In this document: one piece after another, positions 32,045 through 42,674 of the stretch
Position numbering within the stretch: position 1 is the first letter of the stretch
Layout: each line of letters starts with the position of its first letter
Origin: Hyposmocoma kahamanoa
Taxonomy: Eukaryota > Arthropoda > Insecta > Lepidoptera > Cosmopterigidae
Assembly (NCBI RefSeq): GCF_003589595.1
Contig: NW_020653397.1
Location: forward strand, 2,019,061-2,083,060
Reading direction: 5' to 3'
DNA: 64,000 bases
The notes under the pieces: model-generated
The model's database searches: none
The model's input: the letters and a program-made list of their open reading frames with translations, nothing else
Told to the model about the DNA's origin: nothing
Position numbers and translations under genes: made by a program

Positions 32045-33275
32045 TGGGAAATTTTTTCTAATAAGAATAACGACATTGTAACCTATTTAGGCTAGCATAA
32101 TAATGTTCTTTGGCTCATCACGGATAGTATTCCAATCAACGTCTTTAAACTGTTTTGATTTGAAAGGTTAAATAAAATTTATAATCCGCACCCTTATTGT
32201 GTAATAAGGCTCTGCAAAACGACAGGAGATAGGCTTAAAGATTCTACGAGCGAAGTTAGTCTATAACTCAATAATATCAATTTCAAATATCACAGTTCGA
32301 AACCATAACAATAACAGTTCCTTTATTTCCTTAAAACGTGGCGTAACAGCAAATGTAACAAACGCAATGCCAGTACAAACATGTTTCGTGTAGCATGTCT
32401 AGTTGTAAAACGTTAATAGCCAACTATCGTAAGAATTTTACAAATTAAATATATTATGATAAGAAGTTACAACACATAAATGATTATGTGTTGTACATGA
32501 GTACATCTTTTTTTCTTTTTTTTTTATTGTGACTCGGCAAAATGACTGCACCGCGCCTGATGGATAGTGCAAATACAGTCCAGAGATGAGAGTAACGGAT
32601 GGAAAACACAAATATCTTCACTCCGTCACTATCATTTTGCCGGTCTGGCCAAATGCTTCTTCACACTACGTTTGAAGGACCCGATGTTATAAAGGGGAGG
32701 GAATACATGCGTCGGGAGTTGGTTCCACAATTTGATGGTTCGGCATAAAAACGAATTGCCAAACTTTTTAGTGCGTGAAGGTATTGAACTGACCGTCCAA
32801 CTGTGGCAACGCAGTCCGGCACGGGTGGTCCGCTGATGGAAATCTTATGTTTTATTAAACGGTACTTCGTCTTATGACCGTCTTATAATAAGGCCATCTT
32901 CAAAATGACAAGATACGATATAGTTTTAAATAATAAACTGCATAATATGCAACACCAACTTGAGTAGACAAGTTGTAAATTGTGTTCTAATAATCTCCTG
33001 CTCATACACAGCCTTAAGTCAAAAGTCGTTATTAAAATAATTTTCTGTACCCGGACGTAAACACGTTTGCAGTTTATTACAATGTAATTATTAGCTATAT
33101 TCTCACATACGTAATTGACTACAAATACTAGGTATCATTGTAAATGCGTCTTATAAGAAGCCGCTCAACAAATGATACGTAAATTGTATCTTTGGTATAT
33201 AATAACAAAGTTATTTGTGATCATATGTCTGAAATGTTTTTATCACATGACAGTCGTAAAAATAATACCTACTGA
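32045..33275 (+). repeat. Repeat T, copy 2, interrupted by a LINE
   Basis: Colinear with 12530-13760: TTAGGCTAGCATA, TTGTGTAATAAGGC, AAAGATTCTACGAGCGAAG, ATTTCAAATATCA, GACCGTCTTATAATAAGGCC, GTAGACAAGTTGTAAA, TTTTATCACATGACAGTC. Similarity stops near 33275, so the right inverted arm is missing. The LINE at 32508-32845 splits it. Confidence 0.65.
32508..32845 (-). mobile_element. 5'-truncated LINE with open C-terminal frame and poly(A)
   Basis: The minus-strand frame at 32632-32838 has no stop until its TGA: RTTRAGLRCHSWTVSSIPSR, TKKFGNSFLCRTIKLWNQLP, then SFKRSVKKHLARPAK. This is the classic LINE ORF2 end (R-R..V..P-R-KF-SF..R-LWN-LP..FKR-V-HL). A short 3' UTR and an A-rich tail (T-run at 32508-32528 on plus) follow. 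ATCTT flanks both sides (about 32504 and 32841), a possible short TSD. Lack of decay plus clean interruption of repeat T indicate a fairly recent insertion. Confidence 0.8.
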
Positions 33276-34090
33276 TTATTGCAGAGGCCGGGAAATAAGA
33301 TGCAATCCCTAAAAAAACTGATAAGAATCGAGCAATCGTACCCGCCAAGGCTTATATTGTGCTATTCTGAAACAATGCGAGGAAATAATAAAAGACCAAA
33401 GAGAGGAAGATGTTAATAGAAAAATTTTAAAAAATATTAATATAAATGTAATATTTAATATTTTCAGGACAATTGACAGAAGAAAATGTTATTGTTTTTC
33501 CACACATCAATAATAATAATCGCTGAATTTCTGATGATGTGGTTGAATGTGTATCTATGACGGTAATTTCGTAATCGCTCTTCTAAAAAAAAGAGAAAAA
33601 AACAGAAAAAATACCTGCCAAAGCACTTTAGTTTAATTTACCACTATTTTCTTTTTCCTTTAAAGTAAGCGGTACAGGTAAGTACTTTCAATTCTCGCAA
33701 TTACGAACACTTGGCAGTCGGCTGTATGAGTTTCACTTTTGCCTGTTTACATAGTTAATTATTAGTAGGTAGATTTAAAAGTTTAGAGAAGTAGACAGTA
33801 ATGGATTTTTCAACACACTTGCTCGTAAAGTATCATAATATGCAGGCAAAGAAAACTGTAATATCCTCAATTACGCCCACGGGCTTTATCATTACATTAC
33901 CGCCATATGGCAGTAATGGATTTAGATTTTAATTTAATGGCACTGTACCTCTCAATATCAAGGTTAACCAAAGTTTTTAAGCTCGTAAAATCTGAATGTA
34001 TTTCGCTTATACGTTAGTTATTTTTCTATTTTCTAAAAAGGAAAAGTAAACATTTGCAATTTAACAATTTTGTGACAATCGATGATGTAG
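33276..34090. other. AT-rich spacer
   Basis: No repeat, RNA or coding signal recognised. Confidence 0.35.
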
Positions 34091-34094
34091 CATA

Positions 34095-34300
34095 CGACCT
34101 AATTAATGTCTATTCAATCTAGCCTTGAAATGGCTCAATTGCACGGTTCAGGGAATAAGTCTGCAGACTAGGGATTCCACTTCACAGCCTTTCGCCATAT
34201 AAATGTGGCAGCGTAACACTGTAATCTTTGGAATATCCACAACATAGGCATGAAATCCAACCTATATCTAGTCCCTCGATGTTGGAAATACTTCCCTGTC
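34095..34300 (-). mobile_element. LINE beta C-terminal fragment
   Basis: Minus strand includes VGFHAYVVDIPKIT, the counterpart of LGFHPYVVEIPRAR at 38250, followed after frame damage by AVKWNP and a LNRH stretch. Degraded. Confidence 0.65.
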
Positions 34301-34489
34301 ACTGCCTACATAAAAGAGACAGGCGTAATAGTATGCATACATATAAAAATTTGTTCACATTATTTCATAAACTAAAAAAATATTTAACAACGTCAGTCAA
34401 GTGATGTTTGCTTAACACAATGTTTGTTGTAATTGCCATTACAAGGTTTCACACTTCATTATATTTTATTTTAAAATCAAGGTTCTAGG

Positions 34490-34867
34490 CTTAGAATAAT
34501 AACGCATAGAATGATAGTTTCATATCAAACGAACTGTCACAAGTGAGGCAAAAATCAAATTCATGTAGGCTAGTTTTAGTAGTAGGTTAATTTTCGGTTT
34601 TAGTGAATATTTATATAAAAATACAAGTTGAAACGCGTTACTTCCTTGTGGAATGTGATGTTAGTATCTATTTTATGTTTGTCTGACGTATTTTTATACT
34701 CTTTTACCGCACATTTCGTCATTTTTAGCTAAAATTCTGGAGCTGTTCGCGGTGCAAGTTGACCTTGAGCACTGAAGGCCCGCCCGCTCGTGTAGGCCCT
34801 TTGGGAGCGCTTCAATTTGCCTCACTTAGCGTGTGCGGGCTGGGTTTCTATGCGTTATTATTCTAAG
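34490..34867 (-). mobile_element. P-like THAP MITE (family M1), copy 2
   Basis: 378 bp, TIR CTTAGAATAATAACGCATAG at both ends, exact 8-bp TSD GTTCTAGG (34482-34489, 34868-34875). Minus-strand frame 34600-34722 reads MTKCAVKEYKNTSDK and NITFHKEV: the second THAP cysteine is tyrosine here. Confidence 0.9.
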
Positions 34868-34982
34868 GTTCTAGGATTGTAATATTTGTTAAATTGTGAC
34901 GTGACTTTGGAACCTGTATGAAACCGGAAACGTTGGTTTGTTAGAAAAATCTAAAATAAAGTAGTTTCACTTGGAATGTAGT

Positions 34983-35158
34983 AGCAGTAGAACTCCTTGT
35001 GAAAGAGTTCCTCCACAGAAGTACTGCTGCCTTACCCATTTCTGCCGCCAAGCAGTAATGTGAGCATTACTGCGTTTCCGGGTGCTGGTGAAATCACAGG
35101 CACATGGGACTTGCCAACTTATGTCTTAAGATGACGGGTGTAGGGTGTTGGGCAGTGC
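34983..35158 (+). repeat. Repeat B 5' half, copy 13, joined to a SINE
   Basis: Starts AGCAGTAGAACTCC and proceeds to GTCTTAAGATGACGGG; it stops where SINE A begins, so its 3' half is lost. Confidence 0.75.
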
Positions 35159-35159
35159 C

Positions 35160-35318
35160 CAATTTAACAACCTCCGTAGTCGAACGGTTACCATCCTGGA
35201 CTGCCACGCAAATGTCCCACATTTATTTCTCATGTAAGTTTGGGTGTAATTTGTGGTTGTCCTGTGAGTGTCCATGGCAGTCGCGATACAGGGTTTCTCT
35301 AGTGCTGATGAAACATTC
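35160..35318 (+). mobile_element. tRNA-derived SINE A copy abutting repeat B
   Basis: CTCCGTAGTCGAACGGTTAC head, then an internal deletion that removes the B box (CAAATGTCCCACATTT), then TTTGGGTGTAATTTGTGG and GTCCATGGCA. Too damaged for Pol III transcription. Confidence 0.75.
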
Positions 35319-35714
35319 GTAATGAGAACCTCCACCTTTTTTAAAGTCTGTTAAAAATATACGTATAAAAATAGCACATTTAAAATAATAATTTTTTTAC
35401 ATTATTTACCATACAACGCCATAACACATTAGTTCCTTACTAAAAGAATATACCCACATATAACTAATTAAACAATAATAAAGACTGTGTACCCGTACGC
35501 TAATTGCCTCGGCATATAATACCCCGAATTATTAGACGTGAAGTAATAAAAACATTTTACGATCCGATTTTTATGTTTTAAAATAACATTATGGTTTTTA
35601 CGATGCGTCTTATATTTTATATTATTGAATATCTAGCTGTTACTTTTAGGTTATTTCGCTATTCTGAAATTCCTGTTATTGGAAATGAAATTACATATTT
35701 TTCGGTTATTTTAA

Positions 35715-35867
35715 GAATCTATACTACCCCAAATGGCTTTGGTTAATCCACATAACAGTGAAAGTGTTGAATCAAAATATACTTATAGTATAATTGAGGA
35801 TATACAATGATTTATATGCGGTGTGAAAACACGATTTGAAAACATTTTCACGATAGAAAAACAACAC
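35715..35867 (+). repeat. Repeat E, left part (interrupted)
   Basis: ATGGCTTTGGTTAATCC, GTGAAAGTGTTGAATCAA, GCGGTGTGAAAACACG. Continues at 36112 after the M2 MITE. Confidence 0.6.
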
Positions 35868-35875
35868 CAACTTAC

Positions 35876-36103
35876 CATTGACTTACAAATAAATGGACGA
35901 CGGGTCTAATACAAAAACCACGAAAAAAATGTCCCAAGTCAACCTATTCGAAATTTAAATTGTTATGTCATCGCAGTATCGCGCTGTCCGTAGAACAAAT
36001 GAAGACTAAAGCGGAGTGTCGCGCTCTGTATACGATTTTAGCGCCTTACAAGTGCGGACACTTTTTAGCGCGGACCCGACGTCCATATAATTGTAAGTCA
36101 ATG
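35876..36103 (-). mobile_element. hAT-like MITE (family M2), copy 2, inside repeat E
   Basis: 228 bp, 31-bp TIRs (CATTGACTTACAA..., 27 matches), exact 8-bp TSD CAACTTAC at 35868-35875 and 36104-36111. Inverted relative to the other two copies and about 50 bp shorter inside. Confidence 0.9.
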
Positions 36104-36111
36104 CAACTTAC

Positions 36112-36210
36112 CTCGAAATTTTGCAAGAAAACCGATGTATTGAATAGGTACTTACATACACCAATTATTTTTATATCAACTGAACTAAATAGAACACGTA
36201 TACCATCAAT
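36112..36210 (+). repeat. Repeat E, right part
   Basis: CTCGAAATTTTGCAAGAAAA, TTGAATAGGTACTTA and TATCAACTGAACTAAATAGA continue the order seen uninterrupted at 20860-20960. Confidence 0.65.
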
Positions 36211-36223
36211 GCGATGACGAAAA

Positions 36224-36324
36224 CCTAATAGCAGTAGCGCTCCTTGTGAAAGAGTTTGTCCAGGGAAGTACTGCCACCTTACCTAAATTACAGACAAATA
36301 GGACTTGTCAACTTATATCTAAGG
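36224..36324 (+). repeat. Repeat B 5' half, copy 14
   Basis: AGCAGTAGCGCTCC to CTTGTCAACTTATATCTAAGG. The 3' half resumes at 36651. Confidence 0.75.
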
Positions 36325-36650
36325 GACATAAGTTGACATGACCCGACACTAGTTGGGTCATGGAAAACTTTACATTTTGAAAAAATCATACTTTTCCAAT
36401 ATTTTCCCTTTAATTTTCCACATTTGTCGTTGACACCTGCTAAAAGTTGAAGTCACTGAACGAAAACGATGAAGCCAACAACAGGTGGTGGTGGTATGTA
36501 TGGAATAAATTATTATTTGACTTTGACCTTGACTTCCGTTTTCCGGGAATTTTTCGGAAAAAAATTCCACTATTTGTAATTTTTCGGAAAATTACCGAAC
36601 AAGTGCAAAACGTATTTAACCTAGTGTAACGTAACGTAATTACCTAACAG
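36325..36650. mobile_element. Unknown 326-bp insertion splitting repeat B
   Basis: Flanked by TATCTAAGG (36316-36324) and TATCTAAAGG (36651-36660), a target-duplication-like pair. The insert starts GACATAAGTTGACATGACC, itself an inverted piece of repeat B sequence, and includes the hairpin ATGACCC..GGGTCAT and a repeated TTTTTCGGAAAA(A/T) phrase (36549, 36580). No TE family recognised. Confidence 0.5.
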
Positions 36651-36806
36651 TATCTAAAGGTGAAGGGCGCAGTGGCAGTGACCCTCAGATCTTTTCCATT
36701 TAAAGCTTTTAGTGGTACTGTGGTACTGCAGCTACTATTGACAGGCGTGTCGCTTACCACCAGGCGCTCGACTTGTTTGTCCCGTCACTTGGTATGATAA
36801 AAAAAC
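36651..36806 (+). repeat. Repeat B 3' half, copy 14 continued
   Basis: GGCGCAGTGGCAGTGACCC to CCGTCACTTGGTATGATAAA. Confidence 0.75.
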
Positions 36807-36814
36807 ATAGATAG

Positions 36815-36970
36815 GTAGATAGATAAACATTTTATTGCTCACACACAAGAACAAGAATAGTACATAAACAACTTAAAACTAATGTGGGCAAAAGCGGTTT
36901 TATCGCTAAGAGCGATCTCTTCCAGACAACCTTTGAGTTAGAGGAAAGCTAATCAGAGCGGAAGACGTAG
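36815..36970 (-). mobile_element. LINE 3' UTR-like fragment
   Basis: TAAACATTTTATTGCTCAC at the left and TTATCGCTAAGAGCGATCTC are typical of LINE tails read on the opposite strand. Call from memory; no coding part. Confidence 0.4.
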
Positions 36971-37545
36971 TGTGCCAATTTTACAAATACAAAAATAAAA
37001 AATAAATTGTATAAATTAAAAAAAATACAAAATAAATAAATTATTAGGTTTGAAACGGTGGTACCCCATTGGAATTCTCAATTCAAAGGTCCAATGTTCA
37101 TTTGTGAATGATTAGTAGCAATACCTCTCGTCTGGAGTGTCGGTTAAAGAAAATCTGCACTAAAATATAAATCTAAAATGTGGAATATACCGCTAATTAT
37201 AACTATAACTATCAGTTCAAAAACAGATATTACTAGATTACATAATAAAAAAGTCGTTAAACTTACAACGAATGTAATTTTTATGCCTTTTCATACTGTT
37301 TAAGATTGTGTATCTAAGTTTCATCCATTTTTTAATTAAGTCATTGAACTCTTGTCTATTATTTATTACATTTTTTTCTTTCTTTTTTCATAAAAGGCGT
37401 TCTTTATTTTAATTAGCGTACGTACTCTTATAATTTAAATAATAAAAGTATGGTTTTAATTGTTGTTTATTGTATTAAGGAGACGTTTGTGATACATAGT
37501 ATCTCATCATTCTTTTAAAAACTGTCCTAACGTAACAGCATAAGA
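36971..37545. other. AT-rich spacer
   Basis: Nothing recognised apart from A/T runs. Confidence 0.35.
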
Positions 37546-37546
37546 A

Positions 37547-37632
37547 TGGTGAAATTACAGGCACACAGGACTCGTCAACTTATGTCTCAGGGTGACGGGC
37601 GCGGTAGCGGTGATTGATATTATAAAAAAATA
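37547..37632 (+). repeat. Repeat B fragment, copy 15
   Basis: GGTGAAATTACAGGCACACA to GACGGGCGCGGTAGCGG, then a jump to the terminal TATTATAAAAAAATA. Confidence 0.65.
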
Positions 37633-37754
37633 ACACTCGCCGGTATAAATAAATGCATAAATGCATCAACATTACACAAGGAAATGTCCAGTCGTGTATG
37701 GAGAACTGCTGTCACCTATGAGATGGTTCTGATAAATACCAACTAGGTGAAAAA

Positions 37755-37945
37755 ATAAATATTAAACGACACCACATAGGTACGTTACTCCAATCCAAAA
37801 GTAAGTAACTAAAGCACCCATTCCGTTCCGACCCAATATAGGAAAGTTAGATTTCTACATTGACCCGACCGGGGATGGAACCCGGGACCTTAAAGATGAC
37901 GACATCGTAAACACCGGTATGCAAGCCACTCGACAACGGAAGTCT
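37755..37945 (-). mobile_element. tRNA-derived SINE (family 3)
   Basis: Minus strand: GTTGTCGAGTGGCTTGCATA (A-box region) and GTCCCGGGTTCCATCCCCGG (B box), followed by GGGTCAATGTAGAAATC and a body ending in A/T-rich DNA. Only one copy in the window; a decayed tRNA pseudogene is possible. Confidence 0.55.
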
Positions 37946-38007
37946 TCAGTTTAAGTTGCTTCCCTTTCCATCATTAGGGTACTAGATATAGGGGTTCCAC
38001 TTGATGG

Positions 38008-38500
38008 TTGGTGAAATCACAGGCATATGTAACTTGTCAACTTACGAGTATGTCTCAGGGTAACGGGTGCAGTGGACAGGCGTGTCCCTCATCATCACCG
38101 TGAGTACGTTTTGTTCGTCCCATTATTTGCAAAGCTAGAAGCTGCAAAGCCTTGAACACCGCCGTAAAGTTGCCTGCCTATCGGTATTCTACAGGATATA
38201 TCACGGAGAGTGTGCGAGGGAATTGCACGAATTAATTACGCCTTCCCCTTTCCATCATCGGGGTACGAAGCGTAGGCTGGGGTTCCACCCCTATGTTGTG
38301 GAAATCCCAAGAGCTCGCGCGAAGCGCTTCGCTTCCGCATATATATAGGGCTATACAGTGGAATTCACTGCCAGCAGACTTGTTCCCTGAACGTTATAAC
38401 TAGGACCTTTTCAAGGCGAAAGTGCATAGGCATTATTTAGGTGTGCAACATGCTACATCGTCACTTTCCATAACGTGAGATGGAAGTTAAATGCGCACTC
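38008..38500 (+). repeat. Composite segment (repeat B + LINE beta), left inverted copy
   Basis: Repeat B (38008-38130) fused to a LINE beta C-terminus. The LINE frame reads VACLSVFYRIYHGECARELH, then TPSPFHHRGTKRRLGFHPYV, RARAKRFASAYI, a stop/frameshift, then WNSLPADLFPERYN and DLFKAKVHRHYL. The whole segment recurs inverted at 40832-41280, including private sequence CTTACGAGTATGTCTCAGG and the CGTGAGTACGTTTTG junction. It was therefore duplicated as a block. Confidence 0.85.
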
Positions 38501-38934
38501 ATTTTTTAATAAAAAAGAAGAAAAAGAAATTTGGTATCACAGCCGACAGTAAATTTTACGTCTAGAACAAGCATTACAATATTTATTTTATAGAATAACA
38601 TGATAGTTTTACTACCACGAAATTCGTATCTTTTATTGTGATAATACTACACTAGATTATTATCAATGCCTAATAATAAGCATTAGAATGTTAAATAAGT
38701 AAAAAGTACTACGTATTTAGAATGTTAATTATACTAATTGTGTAGTTTACAAACAGCTTTTCTGTGTATCCTAATCAATATTAGTAAAAACAAATGACAA
38801 AAATCCCAACGATAATTAGGAAGCAAATAAAGTAATTGGTAATAAAAATTAATTAAAAGTGTTTTAAATAAAACAAACATACAAAACCGCTAATCGCCAA
38901 GCCGGTAATGTACAAGAAAACATCGGAAATGAAT

Positions 38935-39060
38935 AAGCGCAGGCAAATTGGTGTCGGCGCGCATAATTCCGTCGCTTGCGCAATTAAAGTGACAATATTT
39001 CAGCGAATCCCGTTGCGAGCGGAGACCAAAATTGATGCGCGTGGGCATTGGGATTTTACA
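38935..39060. other. CpG-rich patch
   Basis: GGTGTCGGCGCGCATAATTC, GTCGCTTGCGCAATT and TTGATGCGCGTGGGCATTGG. Unlike neighbouring repeats; possibly regulatory, no direct evidence. Confidence 0.3.
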
Positions 39061-39082
39061 CGGATCTAAAATATTTGGAAGC

Positions 39083-39135
39083 GCTGTATTTAAAAAATTG
39101 ATTACTGAATCAGTTTTAAATTTTTTAAATACAGC
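39083..39135. repeat. 17-bp perfect hairpin
   Basis: GCTGTATTTAAAAAATT (39083-39099) and AATTTTTTAAATACAGC (39119-39135), 19-nt loop. Confidence 0.9.
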
Positions 39136-39191
39136 ACGTCATTAATCTACGGTGACGTAAGAGTTTTGTGCCCATTACTGCTTTCTGGTAT

Positions 39192-39352
39192 TCTAGGGTG
39201 CTGATGAAATTACAAACACATGGGACTTGTCAACTTTGGCAACTTTGTTAGCTCAAGTTTTTGCGATTTAAATCGTTATGTTGCACTTTGTTGGGTAAAT
39301 GCGTCGCTTGCCACCAGCACAACTTGTTCGGCTCGTCACATGTTATCATAAC
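39192..39352 (+). repeat. Repeat B, copy 16
   Basis: GGTGCTGATGAAATTACAAAC to GCTCGTCACATGTTATCATA; heavily deleted in the middle. Confidence 0.65.
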
Positions 39353-39404
39353 AAAAATTACACCAGAACAGCTTTTAGCGTGCTGTGAACTTTAAGATAG
39401 TTTA

Positions 39405-39620
39405 GTCCCTAGTTCTTGCTTGGACTCGGTGGAGCGAAAAGCTAAGAGATTAATTGGCAACGACTCTCTTGTGGAGTCAAAACTTTTAAGTCTCGATTAT
39501 CGTAGAAAAGTGGTCTGTTTATCGGTTTTTTATCGTAGACATTCGGAAAGTGTGCGCAGGAGTTTTAAAACTTATTTTCACCCTCATCGTTTCTTACTTT
39601 GTCCGAATACCATCCTAATG
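39405..39620 (+). mobile_element. LINE beta C-terminal fragment
   Basis: Frame reads LDSVERKAKRLIGNDSLVES, KLLSLDYRRKVVCLSVFYRR, then FKTYFHPHRF before TAA. In insect LINEs this is L-x-(R)VQ-RA-RLIGD..L-L-HRR-VA-L-VFYR-H. It overlaps the motif at 38170, so it is another copy and not a continuation. No stops for 67 codons. Confidence 0.75.
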
Positions 39621-40435
39621 TAATTGACTCTGGCACTTCAAAAACCAATTAGAAAAAAAATACATTTATTTGACTACCACAAAAGACTTAACGAAAGAAA
39701 AAACGGAGCAAAACAAGAAAACATTCAAACGTAAGACACAAATAAATAATCACAAACAAAACAAAATAAAAATAAAATGAAAACAAAGGTTATTTCGAAG
39801 AAATCCCTGAGATGACGTTGTACAATAAAGTGTTTACATACATACATACCTACACACTTTCATATAAACAATTAAGGACACTAAGAATAAGGATACTTTG
39901 TGTGTTGCCAGTTGCGGTACAAAAGGGTCACTAACTCAGTATTTGCTTGGAAAACACAATGCTTTCCTGGCACTGATTTAGAGCTATTCAAGACTGGAGT
40001 GATACAGCATTCAATATTTCAATATTAACATCAAGTGAGCTTGAGTGATAAAAATGCTAATCACTTCTAGTAAGGCTATATAACAGTAAATCACATCGAA
40101 ATCCAATGATTTGCCTTACGCAGCGCGCGTCTCAGAGGGGGGTCTGTTTGAAACGCTGTAGCCGTCTCAGTTTCGTCTTATTTCATACTTTGTGGATAAA
40201 CTTGAACGTACGAAGGTGTATTGAACCTCTGCAGTGGATTTTTTACTTGTACCATGCCAATTACTTAGTCTCAAGGTCGAGAATTCTTTACACAATGAGT
40301 ACAAAAGTACTCAACACACCCAGACTAGAACTAATCTTGAAAAGTTCGTTCCAAAAGTTGGAATAGAACTCGCGATCTCGCTGGTTTTGCACCGATATTG
40401 TTAACTAGGACGTTATAAATTTGTAATAAACATTT
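39621..40435. other. Spacer with an 86-codon ORF
   Basis: The ORF at 40106-40366 shows no motif. GATCGCGAGTTCTATTCCAA (minus, near 40360) resembles a B box, but no A box was found. Confidence 0.3.
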
Positions 40436-40439
40436 ACGA

Positions 40440-40650
40440 ATTTGTTGTCAATGTAATTTTGATCTTCATCTCACGTGATGGGAAGGGGTGATGAGATTGA
40501 CAATGGAGCATGCACACCTAAATAATGTCTATTCACTCTCGTTTTGAAAAGGCCCAAGTTATGAAGTTCAAAGAATAAGTCTGCAGAGTATTTCACTCCT
40601 TGGCCGTTCGCCATATAAATGTGGAAGCGAAACTCTTCGTGGGAATCCTT
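40440..40650 (-). mobile_element. LINE beta C-terminal fragment
   Basis: Minus strand holds RFHIYMANGQG-like residues and a LFKTRVNRHYLG stretch (40500-40550), as at 25020-25080. Cut at 40650 by repeat B. Confidence 0.65.
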
Positions 40651-40662
40651 GAAATATATATA

Positions 40663-40830
40663 TTTTTTATACTACCAAGTGATGGGACCAACAAGTCGTG
40701 CGCCTGATGGTAAGCGACACGCCTGTCCATAACAATTGCAGTGCCTCTCAGAGCTTTAAATCGCATAGATCTGAGGGGCACTGCCACTGCGCCCGTCGCC
40801 CTGAGACATGAGTTGAGAAGCCCCATGTAA
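40663..40830 (-). repeat. Repeat B, copy 17
   Basis: A-rich end TATAAAAAATATATAT at the left; stops at CAACTCATGTCTCAGG. It sits between two LINE beta fragments of the same orientation. Confidence 0.75.
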
Positions 40831-40831
40831 A

Positions 40832-41280
40832 TAAGTGCGCATTTAACAAAGTAACGATGCAGCATGTTGGAAACCTAAATAATGCCTATGCACTCTCGCC
40901 TTGAAAAGGTCCTAGTTATAACGTTCAGGGAACAAGTCTGCTGGCAGTGAATTCCACTGTATAGCCATATATATGTGGAAGCGAAGCGCTTCGCGCGAGC
41001 TCATGGGATATCCACAACGTAGGGGTTGAACCCCAGCCTACGCTTCGTACCCCGATGATGGAAAGGGGAAGGCGTAATTAATTCGTGCAATTCCCTCGCA
41101 CACTCTCCGTGATATATCCTGTAGAATACTTTACGGCGGTGTACAAGGCTTTGCAGCTTCTAGCTTTGCAAATAATGGGACGAACAAAACGTACTCACGG
41201 TGATGAGGGACACCCGTTACCCTGAGACATACTCGTAAGTTGACAAGTTACATATGCCTGTAATTTCACCAACACCCACT
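40832..41280 (-). repeat. Composite segment, right inverted copy
   Basis: Reverse complement of 38008-38500 at high identity, with small indels. Extra repeat B sequence at 41280-41356 (TAATGCTCACATTATTGC, AAGAAACCCTACTAC) shows the parent repeat B was longer than the left copy retains. Confidence 0.85.
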
Positions 41281-41356
41281 TCAAAATTCGAACGCGGTAA
41301 TGCTCACATTATTGCTTGACGGCAGATATATGTGAACTCTATCACAAGAAACCCTA
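41281..41356 (-). repeat. Repeat B 5' part, copy 18
   Basis: Continues the repeat B portion of the composite to its 5' end (GTAGTAGGGTTTCTTGTG on the minus strand). Confidence 0.65.
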
Positions 41357-42090
41357 CTACAAACATTTGCATCGTATCATAAAACAAAAAAAAAACAAAA
41401 CCAAAACAACTTGAATAAGAAAAAAAAACCGGCTACATCTTGATTTGATTCACTTTTTGAACGAGAGTATCTTTCTGCTGTGTTTCTGTGTGACGTTGAA
41501 GGAAACATAACGTCCACCTTTATAATGAAGACATTCTCTCGAAAACAATGCATCTAATCTCAGCAGAAAAACATCAGTAACATACTAACAATACGAGCTA
41601 ATTAACCAGCCTTAACGACCGCCATCTTGACGAAAATATGGGCCATAAATATATTCTCAAATAACACATTCATATGTCGAATGTAACTTTTAAAAAATAA
41701 ATGAAAATAAACAAAACCAGACTTCATTTGTTTTTCTTAATAAAATCCTTAAGCTTTTTTTCCGGCAAGGATATCAATCTACATCGTCTTGTCATTTTAA
41801 AACACCGCTTTAGAATAGAACGCCCTCTTCGCGCTACTGTGTTCTTTTACCTGTCAAATTTGAAATTGAAATTGGAACTCGATCGATTGATAGATTCCCG
41901 ATTTGACGAAAGGACATTTAAATTAACATAAAACGTTCGACGTTGGTTTTTTAAATTCGTGTCTGTTCAATCGTAATTGTTGCCCTTTAGACACCTCTAA
42001 AAAGTTTTTGTTACAATGGCGTGTATTGTTGCTTGGAGTTAGACATTAACGTCAGATAACACTGAAGCTAACCTTGTGTCAGTTTGAAGT
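41357..42090. other. Spacer
   Basis: GACCGCCATCTTGACG at 41618 resembles GCCGCCATCTTGAAC at 63824. Otherwise nothing recognised. Confidence 0.3.
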
Positions 42091-42094
42091 TTAT

Positions 42095-42340
42095 TTTGAC
42101 CAACTTCAAAAAAGGAGGAAGTCGGAGTTATCGCGTAATATACATATATTACTCCGACATGTTTGAAGCTATTTCCGTGATTCTTTTTTTTTTATGGAAA
42201 GAGGGCACCTCGGTAGTAGTCTCATTCAAATTTTAAGAAAATATTCTACCTACTAACGATGGCAAACTGATTTTTTGGATATCACTCACGTTCCGTTAAC
42301 CGATTTTAATAAAAACTGGCACAAAAGTGTTGTATAAATA
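42095..42340 (+). repeat. Repeat L, degraded copy 5
   Basis: GACCAACTTCAAAAAAGGAG, ATCGCGTAATATACATA and CGTTCCGTTAACCGATTTTA are the left end and interior of repeat L; the right end is lost. Confidence 0.5.
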
Positions 42341-42674
42341 AAAATGCAGGCATAAAATTGAACACTAGACTAGACAGACATATTTTAAGAGAATGAACAA
42401 AAATATGTTGCCACCACAATAAAATCTAAGTGTTGCAACAATTTTACTATTTTTACCGTATGTTTATAAATTAATTAAATATGTGTAATTCTATTGATAA
42501 TAAAATGTTATTCTGATGATGGAAATGGCAGATAGGTAAAAGGAACACCTCATCAATGTACAGCAGCTACCTTGAGTAGCTTTGCGATTTGGGCTCTCAT
42601 GATTCGTTTTGACCAGGACTAAACTTGTTACAAAAAACCTTCATTATAAAAAGATGAAAACACCATGCAAATCA

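Noticed and set aside
40593..40865. 90-codon minus ORF
   Set aside because: Spans a LINE beta scrap and repeat B.
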